Shown: positions 1 through 6,318, counted from the first letter of the stretch. The stretch: 11,841 nt of DNA from Marinobacter sp. (GCA_017643965.1 JAEPMM010000061.1:1-11841), one strand, 5' to 3'. Made by a program: numbers and translations. The notes: generated from the letters alone by a model not told the origin.

Positions 1-8
1 CAGAAACC

Positions 9-51
9 GATCAATTTGCCAAATTTTGATCAGTCTATCGCCTAAGGCGAC
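9..51. repeat. Palindromes downstream of greB
   Basis: Two inverted repeats lie beyond the greB stop codon. One is an AT-rich imperfect palindrome at 9-31 (GATCAA ... TTGATC arms). The other is the compact palindrome TCGCCTAAGGCGA at 38-50. Neither is followed by a clear U-tract on the minus strand, so at best they form a weak 3' end for the greB transcript. The second is nearly identical to a palindrome at 3416-3430. Whatever gene follows lies outside the window. Confidence 0.35.
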
Positions 52-87
52 TAAACACCCGGCCAGTCGTCAGGTTTGTGACGGTTT

Positions 88-612
88 TCACGCGTCCGGT
101 GTGGGCTCCTCATAGCGGATCGCGGTGATCACCACCGTTTGCCAGCCGTCCGGCGTGCGCACGCCGACTTCATCGTCCAGGCGCTTACCAATCAGCGCCC
201 GCGCCATGGGCGAATCAATGCTCAGGTACCCTCGCCCCAAATCAAACTCGTCCGGGCCCACCAGCCGGTAACACTGCTCGTCACCGTCCTCATGCTCGAT
301 GGTGACCCAGGCGCCGAAGAACACCTTGTTGCGATCGTCCGGCAAGCGGTCGACCACGGTCAGTTCGTCCAGGCGTTTGCTGAGAAAACGAACCCGCCGG
401 TCAATTTCCCGCAGCTGTTTCTTGCCGTAGATGTACTCGGCGTTTTCCGAACGGTCGCCGAGGGCCGCTGCCTCCCGCACCGCCTGGGTCACCTCCGGGC
501 GTTTTTCTTTCCACAGATAACGCAGCTCTTCCCGCAGGGCCTGCTCGCCCTGAGGCGTAATATAGCGGTTGCGCCGCGGGGGCGGTGTGGACTGGTCTGT
601 GCGTTGAGACAT
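88..612 (-). CDS. greB: Transcription elongation factor GreB
   Basis: GreB binds the RNA polymerase secondary channel and stimulates cleavage of the 3' end of backtracked RNA, rescuing arrested complexes. The 174-residue protein has the two-domain Gre layout. The N-terminal coiled coil runs from about residue 18 to 90, with the loop-tip motif GDRSENAEY at 52-60; D53 and E56 match the catalytic acidic pair of the family. The C-terminal FKBP-like domain carries VFFGAWV (97-103) and the conserved SIDSPMARAL (131-140). The run KKQLREIDRRVRFL (64-77) is typical of GreB rather than GreA. Residues 1-16 are a polar, proline-rich extension absent from E. coli GreB. No ATG, GTG or TTG occurs in frame between residue 1 and the conserved domain, so the ATG at 610-612 is the likely start even though it directly follows a terminator. 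It is transcribed alone, divergently from the small gene at 863. Confidence 0.95.
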   Translation of the reverse strand: MSQRTDQSTPPPRRNRYITPQGEQALREELRYLWKEKRPEVTQAVREAAALGDRSENAEYIYGKKQLREIDRRVRFLSKRLDELTVVDRLPDDRNKVFFGAWVTIEHEDGDEQCYRLVGPDEFDLGRGYLSIDSPMARALIGKRLDDEVGVRTPDGWQTVVITAIRYEEPTPDA

Positions 613-638
613 AAAAAAACCCCGTTGAATAACGGGGT
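613..638 (-). terminator. Intrinsic terminator in the greB leader
   Basis: Read on the minus strand, an ACCCCGTT ... AACGGGGT stem (7-8 base pairs, 4-base loop, stem arms 619/620-626 and 631-637/638) is followed by seven consecutive T and then immediately by the greB ATG. There is no minus-strand gene upstream for it to terminate; the neighbour at 863 is divergent. It therefore sits in the greB 5' leader, like an attenuator. The 3' stem arm also carries the only G-rich Shine-Dalgarno-like run (CGGGG) near the start, so the hairpin could mask ribosome binding as well. The structure is seen directly; its function is inferred. Confidence 0.75.
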
Positions 639-669
639 AAGGCTAGCGCTGTGCTGGAGGGGGAAGCAA

Positions 670-683
670 GCGGTTATTACCGC
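670..683. repeat. Small hairpin in the greB/863 divergent spacer
   Basis: GCGGT-TATT-ACCGC is a perfect 5-base-pair palindrome within the 250-base divergent spacer (613-862), about 45 bases upstream of the greB leader terminator. It could be a leader hairpin or a protein site. The rest of the spacer shows no RNA gene and no convincing sigma-70 promoter on either strand. A TATGAT hexamer at 828-833 on the plus strand lacks a good -35 partner. Confidence 0.3.
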
Positions 684-862
684 CTACTCCCAATTCAACA
701 CTTTCCATTCTGCACACGGGGGATTACACGGTCCTGTCTGCGCTATTACGTTTTGGTCAGGGTGGAGTGCGGCTCAGATTAGGTTGTGCACGCTAGAGAA
801 TCGGCATAGCGTTCAAGCTCAGAACTCTATGATCTTCCTGACGACAAACACGGGGAACCGAC

Positions 863-1150
863 ATGAACACCCAGAAACTGATGAACACCGCACTGAACAG
901 CCTGGACGCCCTCGGCTACCGCCTGGACCAGTACGGCATTACCGGCAAGGTAAACCGCCACAATCTGGCGGCTTTTCTGATGGTTGAGCAGAAGCATCTG
1001 GAAGGCGAGTGGGACAGCATTCAGGCGCGCATTGATCGCCGCCGCTCACAGGTTGAAGGCATTCTGTCCTTCGTTGAAACCCGCACCGACGCCGTGATTG
1101 GCCCGGTCATGGCTCGGGTGAACCGCTTCCGCGGCGTGTCCGGCCACTGA
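863..1150 (+). CDS. Small hypothetical protein, 95 residues
   Basis: I do not recognise this family. The ORF starts at ATG 863 behind a purine-rich GGGGAA about 6 bases upstream, a reasonable ribosome binding site. The product is soluble, with no signal peptide or membrane segment, is mildly basic and looks mostly helical. A central stretch (about residues 40-62) is rich in E, Q and R (EQKHLEGEWDSIQARIDRRR) and could form an amphipathic or coiled helix; the tail (MARVNRFRGVSGH) is basic. Codon use resembles that of its neighbours. It ends 14 bases before the 3' end of the convergent histidine kinase gene and starts divergently from greB, so it is probably monocistronic. A structural or phasin-like role would be guesswork. 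Confidence 0.65.
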   Translation: MNTQKLMNTALNSLDALGYRLDQYGITGKVNRHNLAAFLMVEQKHLEGEWDSIQARIDRRRSQVEGILSFVETRTDAVIGPVMARVNRFRGVSGH

Positions 1151-1164
1151 TCCGGGCGTGCCTG

Positions 1165-2649
1165 CTAGGCGCGAGAGGCTTCTGACGGGGCGTTTTTCGA
1201 CTCCCCGTTACCAGCGCCCTCCGGGCCGTCCGCCTGGGTGGCGCGGATCCGTTTTTTGACCGGATTGTACGCCGGTATCCGGATGCTCACGGTCAACCCG
1301 GGACACTCCTCACCCGGGTGGTGGTCCGCCAGTTCAATCCTGCCCTGATGAATCTCCGCCACCGCACTGACCAGGCTCAGCCCCAGGCCATTACCCGGCA
1401 GTGAACGGCTTTTGCCGACCCGGTAGAAGCGCTGGAAGACCTGATCTTTCTCGTCGTCCGGAATACCGATACCGCTGTCACTCACCTCGAACACCGAATC
1501 CGTGCCATCGCGTTGAACCGACACCCGGATCACGCCTTTTTCCGGGGTGTACTTGATGGCGTTGTCAATCAGGTTGCTGACCATCTGGAACAGCAGATCC
1601 CGGTCACCCTCGATCAGCACCTGCGTGTCCAGCGCCTGCTCGAACACTTGCTCCTTGTCCTCAGACAATGCCTCGTAGAGTTCACAGGCATCACTGACCA
1701 GTTCATCCAGCGATACCGGCTTCATGTCCGCCGCATTGCCCCGGGTTTCCAGCCGCGCAATCCGCAGCAGAGCATTGAATGTGGCCAGTAGCTGATCCGC
1801 CTCTGCCACAGCGCGACCGGCCTGCTCACGGGCTTCGTCGTTATCCACGGACATCAGGGTGTTTTCCAACTGGTTGCGCAGCCGCGTCAGGGGGGTTCTC
1901 AGGTCGTGGGCGATGCTGTCGGAGACATGGCGGATGCCTTCCATCAGATAGACGATGCGGTCCAGCATCTGGTTGAGGTTTTCCGCCAGCTGATCAAAGT
2001 CATCCTCCGTTCCGCGGGTGGGTATCCGCAGCGAAAGGTGACCGTTCATGATTCGTCGGGAGGTGTTGTTGATCACCTCGATGCGCTTGGTGGTACTTCG
2101 GCTCATCAGGAAGCCGCCCAGCAGGGCCAGCGCCAGGGTAATGCCCATCCCCCAGTTGATCGCGGTTTCGATCACCCGTTTGAGGTTGGTGAGCTCGTCC
2201 ACATCGCGCCCCACCAGCAGGCGCAGGCCGCCCTGAACTTCGAATATGCGCGCCCGGGCCAGGCGTTGCGGCCCTTGCCAGCCGACGGATTCGTTAAGGG
2301 TAAAGTTGATCCAGCCGCTTTCCGAGCGCGCGCCTTCCGGCCAGGTTTCCACGTTTCCGGCCAGCTTCAGGAAGTCGTCGGTGGTGAGCAGGTAAATGGA
2401 CTTGGCGTTGGGATCACGGGCAACCCGCTCGCGGATAATGGTAATCAGACCATTGATGCCGCGGCCCCGGTACTGCTCCGCTAGGCCGGCAATTTCGGCT
2501 TCGATGGTCTCGTCGGTCTGGGCGGTCATGAAGCCGGCAGTGCGCCAGTAAATGAACGCCAGCAATAAAAACACCGAGGTGGCAAACACTACCATATACA
2601 GCAGTGCGAGCTGGAAGGACGAAGTCCGGAGCTGACTAAGCAGTTTCAC
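1165..2649 (-). CDS. HAMP-type sensor histidine kinase
   Basis: This is a membrane sensor kinase that phosphorylates the regulator encoded just upstream. Residues are counted from the GTG at 2647-2649. They show TM1 (about 13-35), a periplasmic sensor of about 125 residues, TM2 (about 164-183), HAMP (about 184-236), the H-box SDSIAHDLRTPLTRLR with phosphoacceptor H248, the N-box NLIDNAIKYT (359-368), the G1 box DSGIGIP (391-397) and the G2 box GNGLGLSL (419-426). The C-terminal 30 residues or so are a polar low-complexity tail. A GTG at 2665-2667 would add six residues. I prefer 2649 because the resulting VKLLSQLRTSSFQLALLYM matches how this kinase family usually begins; it overlaps the regulator stop by 14 bases, implying translational coupling. 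The periplasmic domain matches no ligand-binding fold I can name, so the signal is unknown. Confidence 0.9.
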   Translation of the reverse strand: MKLLSQLRTSSFQLALLYMVVFATSVFLLLAFIYWRTAGFMTAQTDETIEAEIAGLAEQYRGRGINGLITIIRERVARDPNAKSIYLLTTDDFLKLAGNVETWPEGARSESGWINFTLNESVGWQGPQRLARARIFEVQGGLRLLVGRDVDELTNLKRVIETAINWGMGITLALALLGGFLMSRSTTKRIEVINNTSRRIMNGHLSLRIPTRGTEDDFDQLAENLNQMLDRIVYLMEGIRHVSDSIAHDLRTPLTRLRNQLENTLMSVDNDEAREQAGRAVAEADQLLATFNALLRIARLETRGNAADMKPVSLDELVSDACELYEALSEDKEQVFEQALDTQVLIEGDRDLLFQMVSNLIDNAIKYTPEKGVIRVSVQRDGTDSVFEVSDSGIGIPDDEKDQVFQRFYRVGKSRSLPGNGLGLSLVSAVAEIHQGRIELADHHPGEECPGLTVSIRIPAYNPVKKRIRATQADGPEGAGNGESKNAPSEASRA

Positions 2650-3316
2650 GGAGCATGTACCCGGCACCCCGAATCGTCTGCAGCAACGGAGTCTCGAATT
2701 CCTTATCGATCTTGGCTCTCAGCCGGCTGATATGCACATCAATCACGTTGGTCTGGGGATCGAAATGGTAGTCCCAGACTTTCTCCAGCAGCATCGTTCG
2801 GGTCACCACCTGACCGGCGTTGCGCATCAGGTATTCCAGCAGACGGAACTCCCGCGGTTGCACGTCGATGTTCTGCCCCGACCGTTTGACGGTGCGCGCC
2901 AGCAAGTCCATTTCCAGATCCGCCACCCGCAAGACGGTTTCAGTTTCCGCCGACTGCCGGTTGCGGCGCACCAGCGATTCAATGCGCGCCAGCAGCTCGG
3001 TGAAGGAAAACGGTTTGGTGAGGTAATCGTCGCCGCCACCGCGCAGGCCTTCCACCCGATCGTCCACATCGCCCAGCGCACTGAGAATCAGCACGGGCAC
3101 CTGGTTGCCGGTGGCACGCACGGTCTTGATGATGGATAACCCGTCCATGCCTGGCAGCATGCGATCCACAATCATGATGTCGTAATCCTCACTGGCCGCC
3201 ATCATCATCCCTTCCTTGCCATCGGCTGCGTGGTCTACCACGAAATCCGATTCTTTCAGCCCTTTGACAAGGTAGTTTGCTACATCCTGATCGTCTTCAA
3301 TTACCAGCGCTTTCAC
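2636..3316 (-). CDS. OmpR/PhoB-family response regulator
   Basis: This is a DNA-binding response regulator paired with the overlapping downstream kinase. The 226 residues form an N-terminal receiver domain (about 1-115) with acidic pocket D8/D9, phosphoacceptor D51 (MIVDRMLPGMDG), switch residue S79 and K101 (YLTKPF). The C-terminal winged-helix domain (about 125-222) carries PREFRLLEYLMRNAGQVVTR, the DVHISRLRAKID recognition-helix region and the terminal wing TIRGAGYML. The start is GTG at 3314-3316, supported by the strong ribosome binding site GGGAGGA at 3323-3329, six bases upstream. The subfamily resembles CusR/QseB-like regulators in sequence, but I cannot assign a stimulus or regulon. 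Repeats in its own promoter suggest autoregulation. Confidence 0.93.
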   Translation of the reverse strand: MKALVIEDDQDVANYLVKGLKESDFVVDHAADGKEGMMMAASEDYDIMIVDRMLPGMDGLSIIKTVRATGNQVPVLILSALGDVDDRVEGLRGGGDDYLTKPFSFTELLARIESLVRRNRQSAETETVLRVADLEMDLLARTVKRSGQNIDVQPREFRLLEYLMRNAGQVVTRTMLLEKVWDYHFDPQTNVIDVHISRLRAKIDKEFETPLLQTIRGAGYMLRETA

Positions 3317-3356
3317 CGGTTATCCTCCCGATAGCGGATTACTTGTTAGCCATGAC

Positions 3357-3410
3357 ATTACAAACAGGGTACGAATAAGTTTGTAAGGCGGCCAGTTACG
3401 ATCTTGTAAG
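3357..3410 (-). promoter_or_regulatory. Promoter with TTGTAA repeats upstream of the two-component operon
   Basis: A perfect 8-base inverted repeat, TTACAAAC (3358-3365) and GTTTGTAA (3379-3386), is separated by 13 bases. The motif TTGTAAG occurs at 3381-3387 and again at 3404-3410, exactly 23 bases apart, about two helical turns. On the minus strand the inner arm contains TGTAAT (3357-3362), a 5/6 match to a sigma-70 -10 box, while the -35 position is poor (TTACAA, 18-base spacer). A weak -35 overlapped by phased repeats is typical of promoters activated by an OmpR-family regulator, so autoregulation is a reasonable inference. Confidence 0.45.
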
Positions 3411-3415
3411 AGGGT

Positions 3416-3430
3416 GTCGCCTATGGCGAC
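3416..3430 (-). terminator. Possible weak terminator after hyi
   Basis: GTCGCC-TAT-GGCGAC is a perfect 6-base-pair palindrome starting 3 bases beyond the hyi stop codon. On the minus strand it is followed by ACCCTCTTAC, which is only weakly T-rich, so termination would be inefficient at best. It could equally be a copy of a small repeated palindrome (compare 38-51). Confidence 0.35.
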
Positions 3431-3432
3431 GG

Positions 3433-4212
3433 TCACGGATGATCGCGAAACCAGCCCAGACTCTCGGTGGTTGTGGTGGCGGGGCGGTATTCGGCACTCA
3501 GCCAACCGCGATAACCCATGGTGTCCAGGGCGTTAAAAACATTCGAAAAGTTAATCTCCCCGGTGCCAGGCTCGTGCCGACCCGGATTATCCGCAAACTG
3601 CACATGGCCGATCCAGGGCATCAGGCACTCCAGCGTGCGAATCAGATCACCCTCCATGATCTGCATGTGGTAAAGGTCATACTGCAGGCGCAAGTTGTCT
3701 GCGTCCACTTCTTCGATCAGCCCGATAACGCGTGCAGAGGTGTCGAGGAAAAATCCGGGCATATCCACCCGCGAGTTGATTGCCTCCAGGCACAGGGTAA
3801 TGCCCTCGGGCTCAAGCTGCTCTGCGGCCCAGCGCACGTTGGCCACCAGTGTCTGCCAGGCCTGCTCCTCGCTCAGATCAGCCGGGCGCAACCCGGCCAG
3901 GCAATTCACCTGGCGACAGTCCAGCACCCTCGCGTAGTCGATGGCCCTGGCCACGCCCTCACGGAATTCCTCCACCCGGTCGGGCAGGCAGGCAATGCCA
4001 CGCTCGCCCGCGTCCCAGTTGCCGGGCGGCAGGTTGAACAGCACCTGGGTGAGCCCGTTGGTGGTCAGCGCCCGTCGAAGCTCCTCCGCCGGCCAGGCGT
4101 AAGGGAAGAGATACTCCACGCCCTTGAAGCCGGCCATGCGGGCCTGATCGAAACGCTCCATGAACGGCACTTCGGTGAACAGCATCGACAGATTGGCGGC
4201 GAATTTCGGCAT
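3433..4212 (-). CDS. hyi: Hydroxypyruvate isomerase
   Basis: This cytosolic enzyme interconverts hydroxypyruvate and tartronate semialdehyde (2-hydroxy-3-oxopropionate), part of glyoxylate/glycerate metabolism. The 259-residue length is normal for the family, a TIM barrel of the xylose-isomerase-like/AP endonuclease 2 superfamily. Diagnostic segments are the N-terminal FAANLSMLFTEVPFMERF, VLFNLPPGNWDAGERGIA (57-74), CLEAIN with metal/catalytic E143 (141-146), QYDLYHMQ (177-184), HVQFADNPGRHEPGTGEI (203-220) and AEYRP with E241 (240-244). The start ATG at 4210-4212 lies two bases after the stop of the upstream reductase gene, so the two are one operon and probably translationally coupled. The C-terminus carries a short TTTTES linker and is complete. 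No glyoxylate carboligase gene (gcl) adjoins it. OtnI (2-oxo-tetronate isomerase) is the closest alternative; the reductase neighbour is compatible with either. Confidence 0.88.
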   Translation of the reverse strand: MPKFAANLSMLFTEVPFMERFDQARMAGFKGVEYLFPYAWPAEELRRALTTNGLTQVLFNLPPGNWDAGERGIACLPDRVEEFREGVARAIDYARVLDCRQVNCLAGLRPADLSEEQAWQTLVANVRWAAEQLEPEGITLCLEAINSRVDMPGFFLDTSARVIGLIEEVDADNLRLQYDLYHMQIMEGDLIRTLECLMPWIGHVQFADNPGRHEPGTGEINFSNVFNALDTMGYRGWLSAEYRPATTTTESLGWFRDHP

Positions 4213-4214
4213 GC

Positions 4215-5147
4215 TTATTCCCTGTTCCTGTTGCGAGCGCTTTTTGACCCCGAAACGGCTGAGCCCAGCAGCGTGCCGTTGAGGTGTTCCAGTTCCAGCA
4301 ACAGACCACTGTGATCCACCTCGCTGTGACCATTGGCGATCAGCGACAGATACTCGTTATGCACCTGCTGGGACAACGGCAGGGTCAACCCCTCGGCACG
4401 GGCCTCATCCAGAATCATCCGCATATCCTTGAGCTGAATCCGCGCCGGGGCGCCGGGGGCAAACTCCCGATCTATCATGCGCTGGCCGTGCAACTCCAGA
4501 ATGCGACTGCCGGCAAAGCCACCCATCAACGCCTCCCGCACCGCTGCGGGATCGGCGCCGCCTTTGGCGGCCAGCAGCAGCGCTTCCGACACGGCACCAA
4601 TGGTGATACCAACAATAGCCTGATTCGCCAGCTTCGCCAGCTGGCCCGACCCCACCGGCCCGATCCGCGTGCACTTGCCCAACACCTCAAACACCGGGCG
4701 CGCCCGATCCACATCCTGCTCCGACCCACCGGCCATGATGCTCAGACGCGCCTCAGCGGCCCCCACGGTGCCGCCAGAGACCGGCGCATCCACATACCCC
4801 GCGCCCTGCTCTTCAGCCAGCTCGGCATGGCGACGGGCCACCGAGGGCTGAATGGAACTCATATCAATCAGCAGCGCGCCGGCTTTCAGCGCCGCGATGC
4901 CACCCTGCTCGACCAGCACCTGTTCCACCACATCGCTGTTTTCCAGCATGGTGATGACCACATCCGCATCACGAACCGCCTGTTCTGGCGATTCCGCAAC
5001 CGTTGCCTGGTCTTTGAAGGCATCACACTTATTGGCGGTGCGATTCCAGAGCGTCATCGAATAGCCGGCATCCAGAAGATTCCGGGTCATTGGCCCACCC
5101 ATCAGGCCAATACCCAAAAAAGCAATGTGAAAAGGTTTTGCAGTCAT
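4215..5147 (-). CDS. glxR: Tartronate semialdehyde reductase (2-hydroxy-3-oxopropionate reductase)
   Basis: It reduces tartronate semialdehyde to D-glycerate with NAD(P)H and belongs to the beta-hydroxyacid dehydrogenase family. Visible features are the Rossmann dinucleotide loop GIGLMGG (12-18), the post-beta2 motif WNRT (34-37, with R36 positioned as in NADPH-preferring members), the substrate-binding DAPVSGG (120-126), catalytic K172 in GQLAKLANQ with N175, and KDMRMILDEA (240-249) in the all-helical C-terminal domain. The 310 residues are slightly longer than usual because of a basic, polar tail of about 15 residues (SGSKSARNRNRE at the end). The start is ATG at 5145-5147 with an AGGA about 10 bases upstream. 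It is first in an operon with hyi, which favours this activity over 3-hydroxyisobutyrate dehydrogenase, the main alternative for this family. A 109-base inverted-repeat element lies 28 bases upstream of the start, so its promoter must lie in or beside that element; none is obvious. Confidence 0.82.
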   Translation of the reverse strand: MTAKPFHIAFLGIGLMGGPMTRNLLDAGYSMTLWNRTANKCDAFKDQATVAESPEQAVRDADVVITMLENSDVVEQVLVEQGGIAALKAGALLIDMSSIQPSVARRHAELAEEQGAGYVDAPVSGGTVGAAEARLSIMAGGSEQDVDRARPVFEVLGKCTRIGPVGSGQLAKLANQAIVGITIGAVSEALLLAAKGGADPAAVREALMGGFAGSRILELHGQRMIDREFAPGAPARIQLKDMRMILDEARAEGLTLPLSQQVHNEYLSLIANGHSEVDHSGLLLELEHLNGTLLGSAVSGSKSARNRNRE

Positions 5148-5175
5148 AGTGCTTGAATCCTACTCCCAATTTCGA

Positions 5176-5284
5176 GAAGTGAGTGGACAGGCTTTTCCAA
5201 AACCGTGCGGAGCCATGGATGGCGGAGCCGAGCGTACAAGGACGTATTCACAGCGTGTTTTGGAAAAGCTTGTCCACTCACTTC
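5176..5284. repeat. Inverted-repeat element with 28-base arms
   Basis: Arms at 5176-5203 and 5257-5284 are inverted copies matching at 27 of 28 positions (single G/A difference), separated by 53 bases. The loop contains GGAGCC twice around the palindrome GCCATGGATGGC (5212-5223). The short open frames across it are chance products of the repeat. The loop wording (ATGGATGGC ... GTACAAGGACGTATTCACAGC) resembles, from memory, an intergenic repeat common in marine gammaproteobacteria such as Marinobacter and Halomonas. I see no flanking target-site duplication and no transposase. Confidence 0.8.
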
Positions 5285-5311
5285 CGCCCCAGGGTTTGTG
5301 TTAAGTGCGCG

Positions 5312-5354
5312 TACAAACAAAAACGCCACCAGCTTTTTACAGCATGGTGGCGTT
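5312..5354 (-). terminator. rpoH intrinsic terminator
   Basis: On the minus strand a perfect 10-base-pair stem, AACGCCACCA / TGGTGGCGTT (5345-5354 and 5322-5331, 13-base loop), is followed by TTTGTTTG. It starts about 25 bases after the rpoH stop codon and should end the ftsY-ftsE-ftsX-rpoH transcription unit efficiently, before the repeat element and glxR. Confidence 0.88.
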
Positions 5355-5378
5355 CCGATTACTCAAGATCAGTCAGCT

Positions 5379-6239
5379 TCAGGCCGCTTCGACCATACTC
5401 GCCTTGATCTTCTTCATGGCATTCTTCTCGAGCTGGCGAATACGCTCGGCAGACACCCCATACTTGTCGGCCAGCTCATGCAGCGTGGACTTGCTCTCGG
5501 TCAGCCAGCGCTCCCGCAGGATATCCTGGCTGCGCTCGTCCAGATGCTCGAGGGCCTGCATCAGGCGGCCGTTGGAATCCTCCGACCAGTCCGCGTTCTC
5601 CAGCTGCACCGCCGGATCGCTGCGATGATCCTGCAGATAATGCGCCGGAGCCTGATAGGCGTTGTCGTCGTCATCGTCCATCGGGCCGTCGAACGCGGTG
5701 TCGTGGGAGGCCAGGCGACCTTCCATTTCCCGCACCACCCGCGGCTCCACACCCAGATCCGCCGCCACGGCATTGAGCTCGTCGTGACTGAGCCACGCCA
5801 GACGCTTTTTCTGGCTGCGCAGGTTGAAGAACAACTTGCGCTGGGCCTTGGTGGTGGCCACTTTCACGATGCGCCAGTTGCGCAGGATGAACTCGTGAAT
5901 CTCAGCCTTGATCCAGTGTACGGCGAACGAGACCAGGCGCACGCCGAATTCCGGGTTGAAGCGCTTGACGGCCTTCATCAGCCCGACGTTGCCTTCCTGG
6001 ATCAGGTCGGCCTGGGCCAGCCCGTAACCGGAATAACTGCGGGCAATGTGAATCACAAAACGTAAGTGAGAGAGCACCAGCTGGCGGGCCGCGTCCACGT
6101 CGCCATCGTAATGAAGACGCTCGGCGAGATCCCGCTCTTCGTCAGCGGTCAGTACCGGAATCCGGCTCGCAGCCTGGATATAAGACTCAAGATTTGCACC
6201 CGGAACCAGCCTGTCAATCAGCTGTAAACTCGTACCCAT
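5379..6239 (-). CDS. rpoH: Heat-shock sigma factor RpoH (sigma-32)
   Basis: RpoH directs RNA polymerase to chaperone and protease gene promoters during heat and protein-folding stress. From the ATG at 6237-6239 it is 286 residues, the normal length. Region 1.2 is around residues 15-45. Region 2 holds HLRFVIHIARSYSGYGLAQADLIQEGNVGLMKAVKRF (58-94, core binding) and FGVRLVSFAVHWIKAEIHEFI (98-118, -10 recognition). The RpoH-specific box QRKLFFNLR is at 133-141, and the region 4 helix-turn-helix is ADKYGVSAERIRQLEKNAMKKIK (257-279). An acidic insert DDDDD sits at 188-192. The frame stays open another 210 bases upstream, but this start has a strong ribosome binding site GGAGG at 6248-6252, eight bases away, and matches homologues. 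It follows ftsX in the conserved ftsYEX-rpoH order and has its own promoters. Confidence 0.97.
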   Translation of the reverse strand: MGTSLQLIDRLVPGANLESYIQAASRIPVLTADEERDLAERLHYDGDVDAARQLVLSHLRFVIHIARSYSGYGLAQADLIQEGNVGLMKAVKRFNPEFGVRLVSFAVHWIKAEIHEFILRNWRIVKVATTKAQRKLFFNLRSQKKRLAWLSHDELNAVAADLGVEPRVVREMEGRLASHDTAFDGPMDDDDDNAYQAPAHYLQDHRSDPAVQLENADWSEDSNGRLMQALEHLDERSQDILRERWLTESKSTLHELADKYGVSAERIRQLEKNAMKKIKASMVEAA

Positions 6240-6269
6240 GCTTGTTTCCTCCGAACCTGGCGGCCGATA

Positions 6270-6298
6270 AATATACCAATTGTCACTTAGACCGCCAA
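6270..6298 (-). promoter_or_regulatory. Sigma-70-type promoter of rpoH
   Basis: On the minus strand TTGGCG (6293-6298, 4/6 to consensus) and TATATT (6270-6275, 5/6) are separated by exactly 17 bases. The predicted start of transcription is about 25 bases upstream of the rpoH ATG. It overlaps the -10 part of the sigma-E-type promoter listed separately, so the two holoenzymes would compete for the site. Confidence 0.55.
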
Positions 6299-6314
6299 GA
6301 CCTTGATAAGTTCC
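6287..6314 (-). promoter_or_regulatory. Sigma-E (RpoE/AlgU)-type promoter of rpoH
   Basis: On the minus strand the motif GGAACTT (6308-6314) is followed, after 14 bases, by GGTCTAA (6287-6293). This gives a 16-base gap between GGAACTT and TCTAA and fits the established sigma-E/AlgU consensus (GGAACTT, about 16 bases, TCnnA). rpoH is a known sigma-E target in E. coli and an AlgU target in Pseudomonas, so envelope stress probably feeds into the heat-shock response here as well. Confidence 0.8.
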
Positions 6315-6318
6315 TTGT

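Noticed and set aside
62..83. CGTCA ... TGACG hairpin near the greB stop as a terminator
   Set aside because: Only a 5-base-pair stem; a short T run follows on the plus strand, which is the wrong direction for greB.
139..987. Long plus-strand open frame antisense to greB
   Set aside because: It overlaps greB entirely and the small gene at 863 in another frame; its composition is that of a shadow frame.
1151..1173. Possible bidirectional terminator between the 95-residue gene and the kinase
   Set aside because: GCCTGCTAGGC forms only a 3-4 base-pair stem with no U-tract on either strand.
3439..5156. Two long plus-strand open frames over hyi and glxR
   Set aside because: Both are antisense to clearly recognisable enzymes and lack any family resemblance.
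5144..5407. Short open frames on both strands in the glxR-rpoH spacer
   Set aside because: They read through the inverted-repeat element or the rpoH terminator and are products of the repeat sequence.
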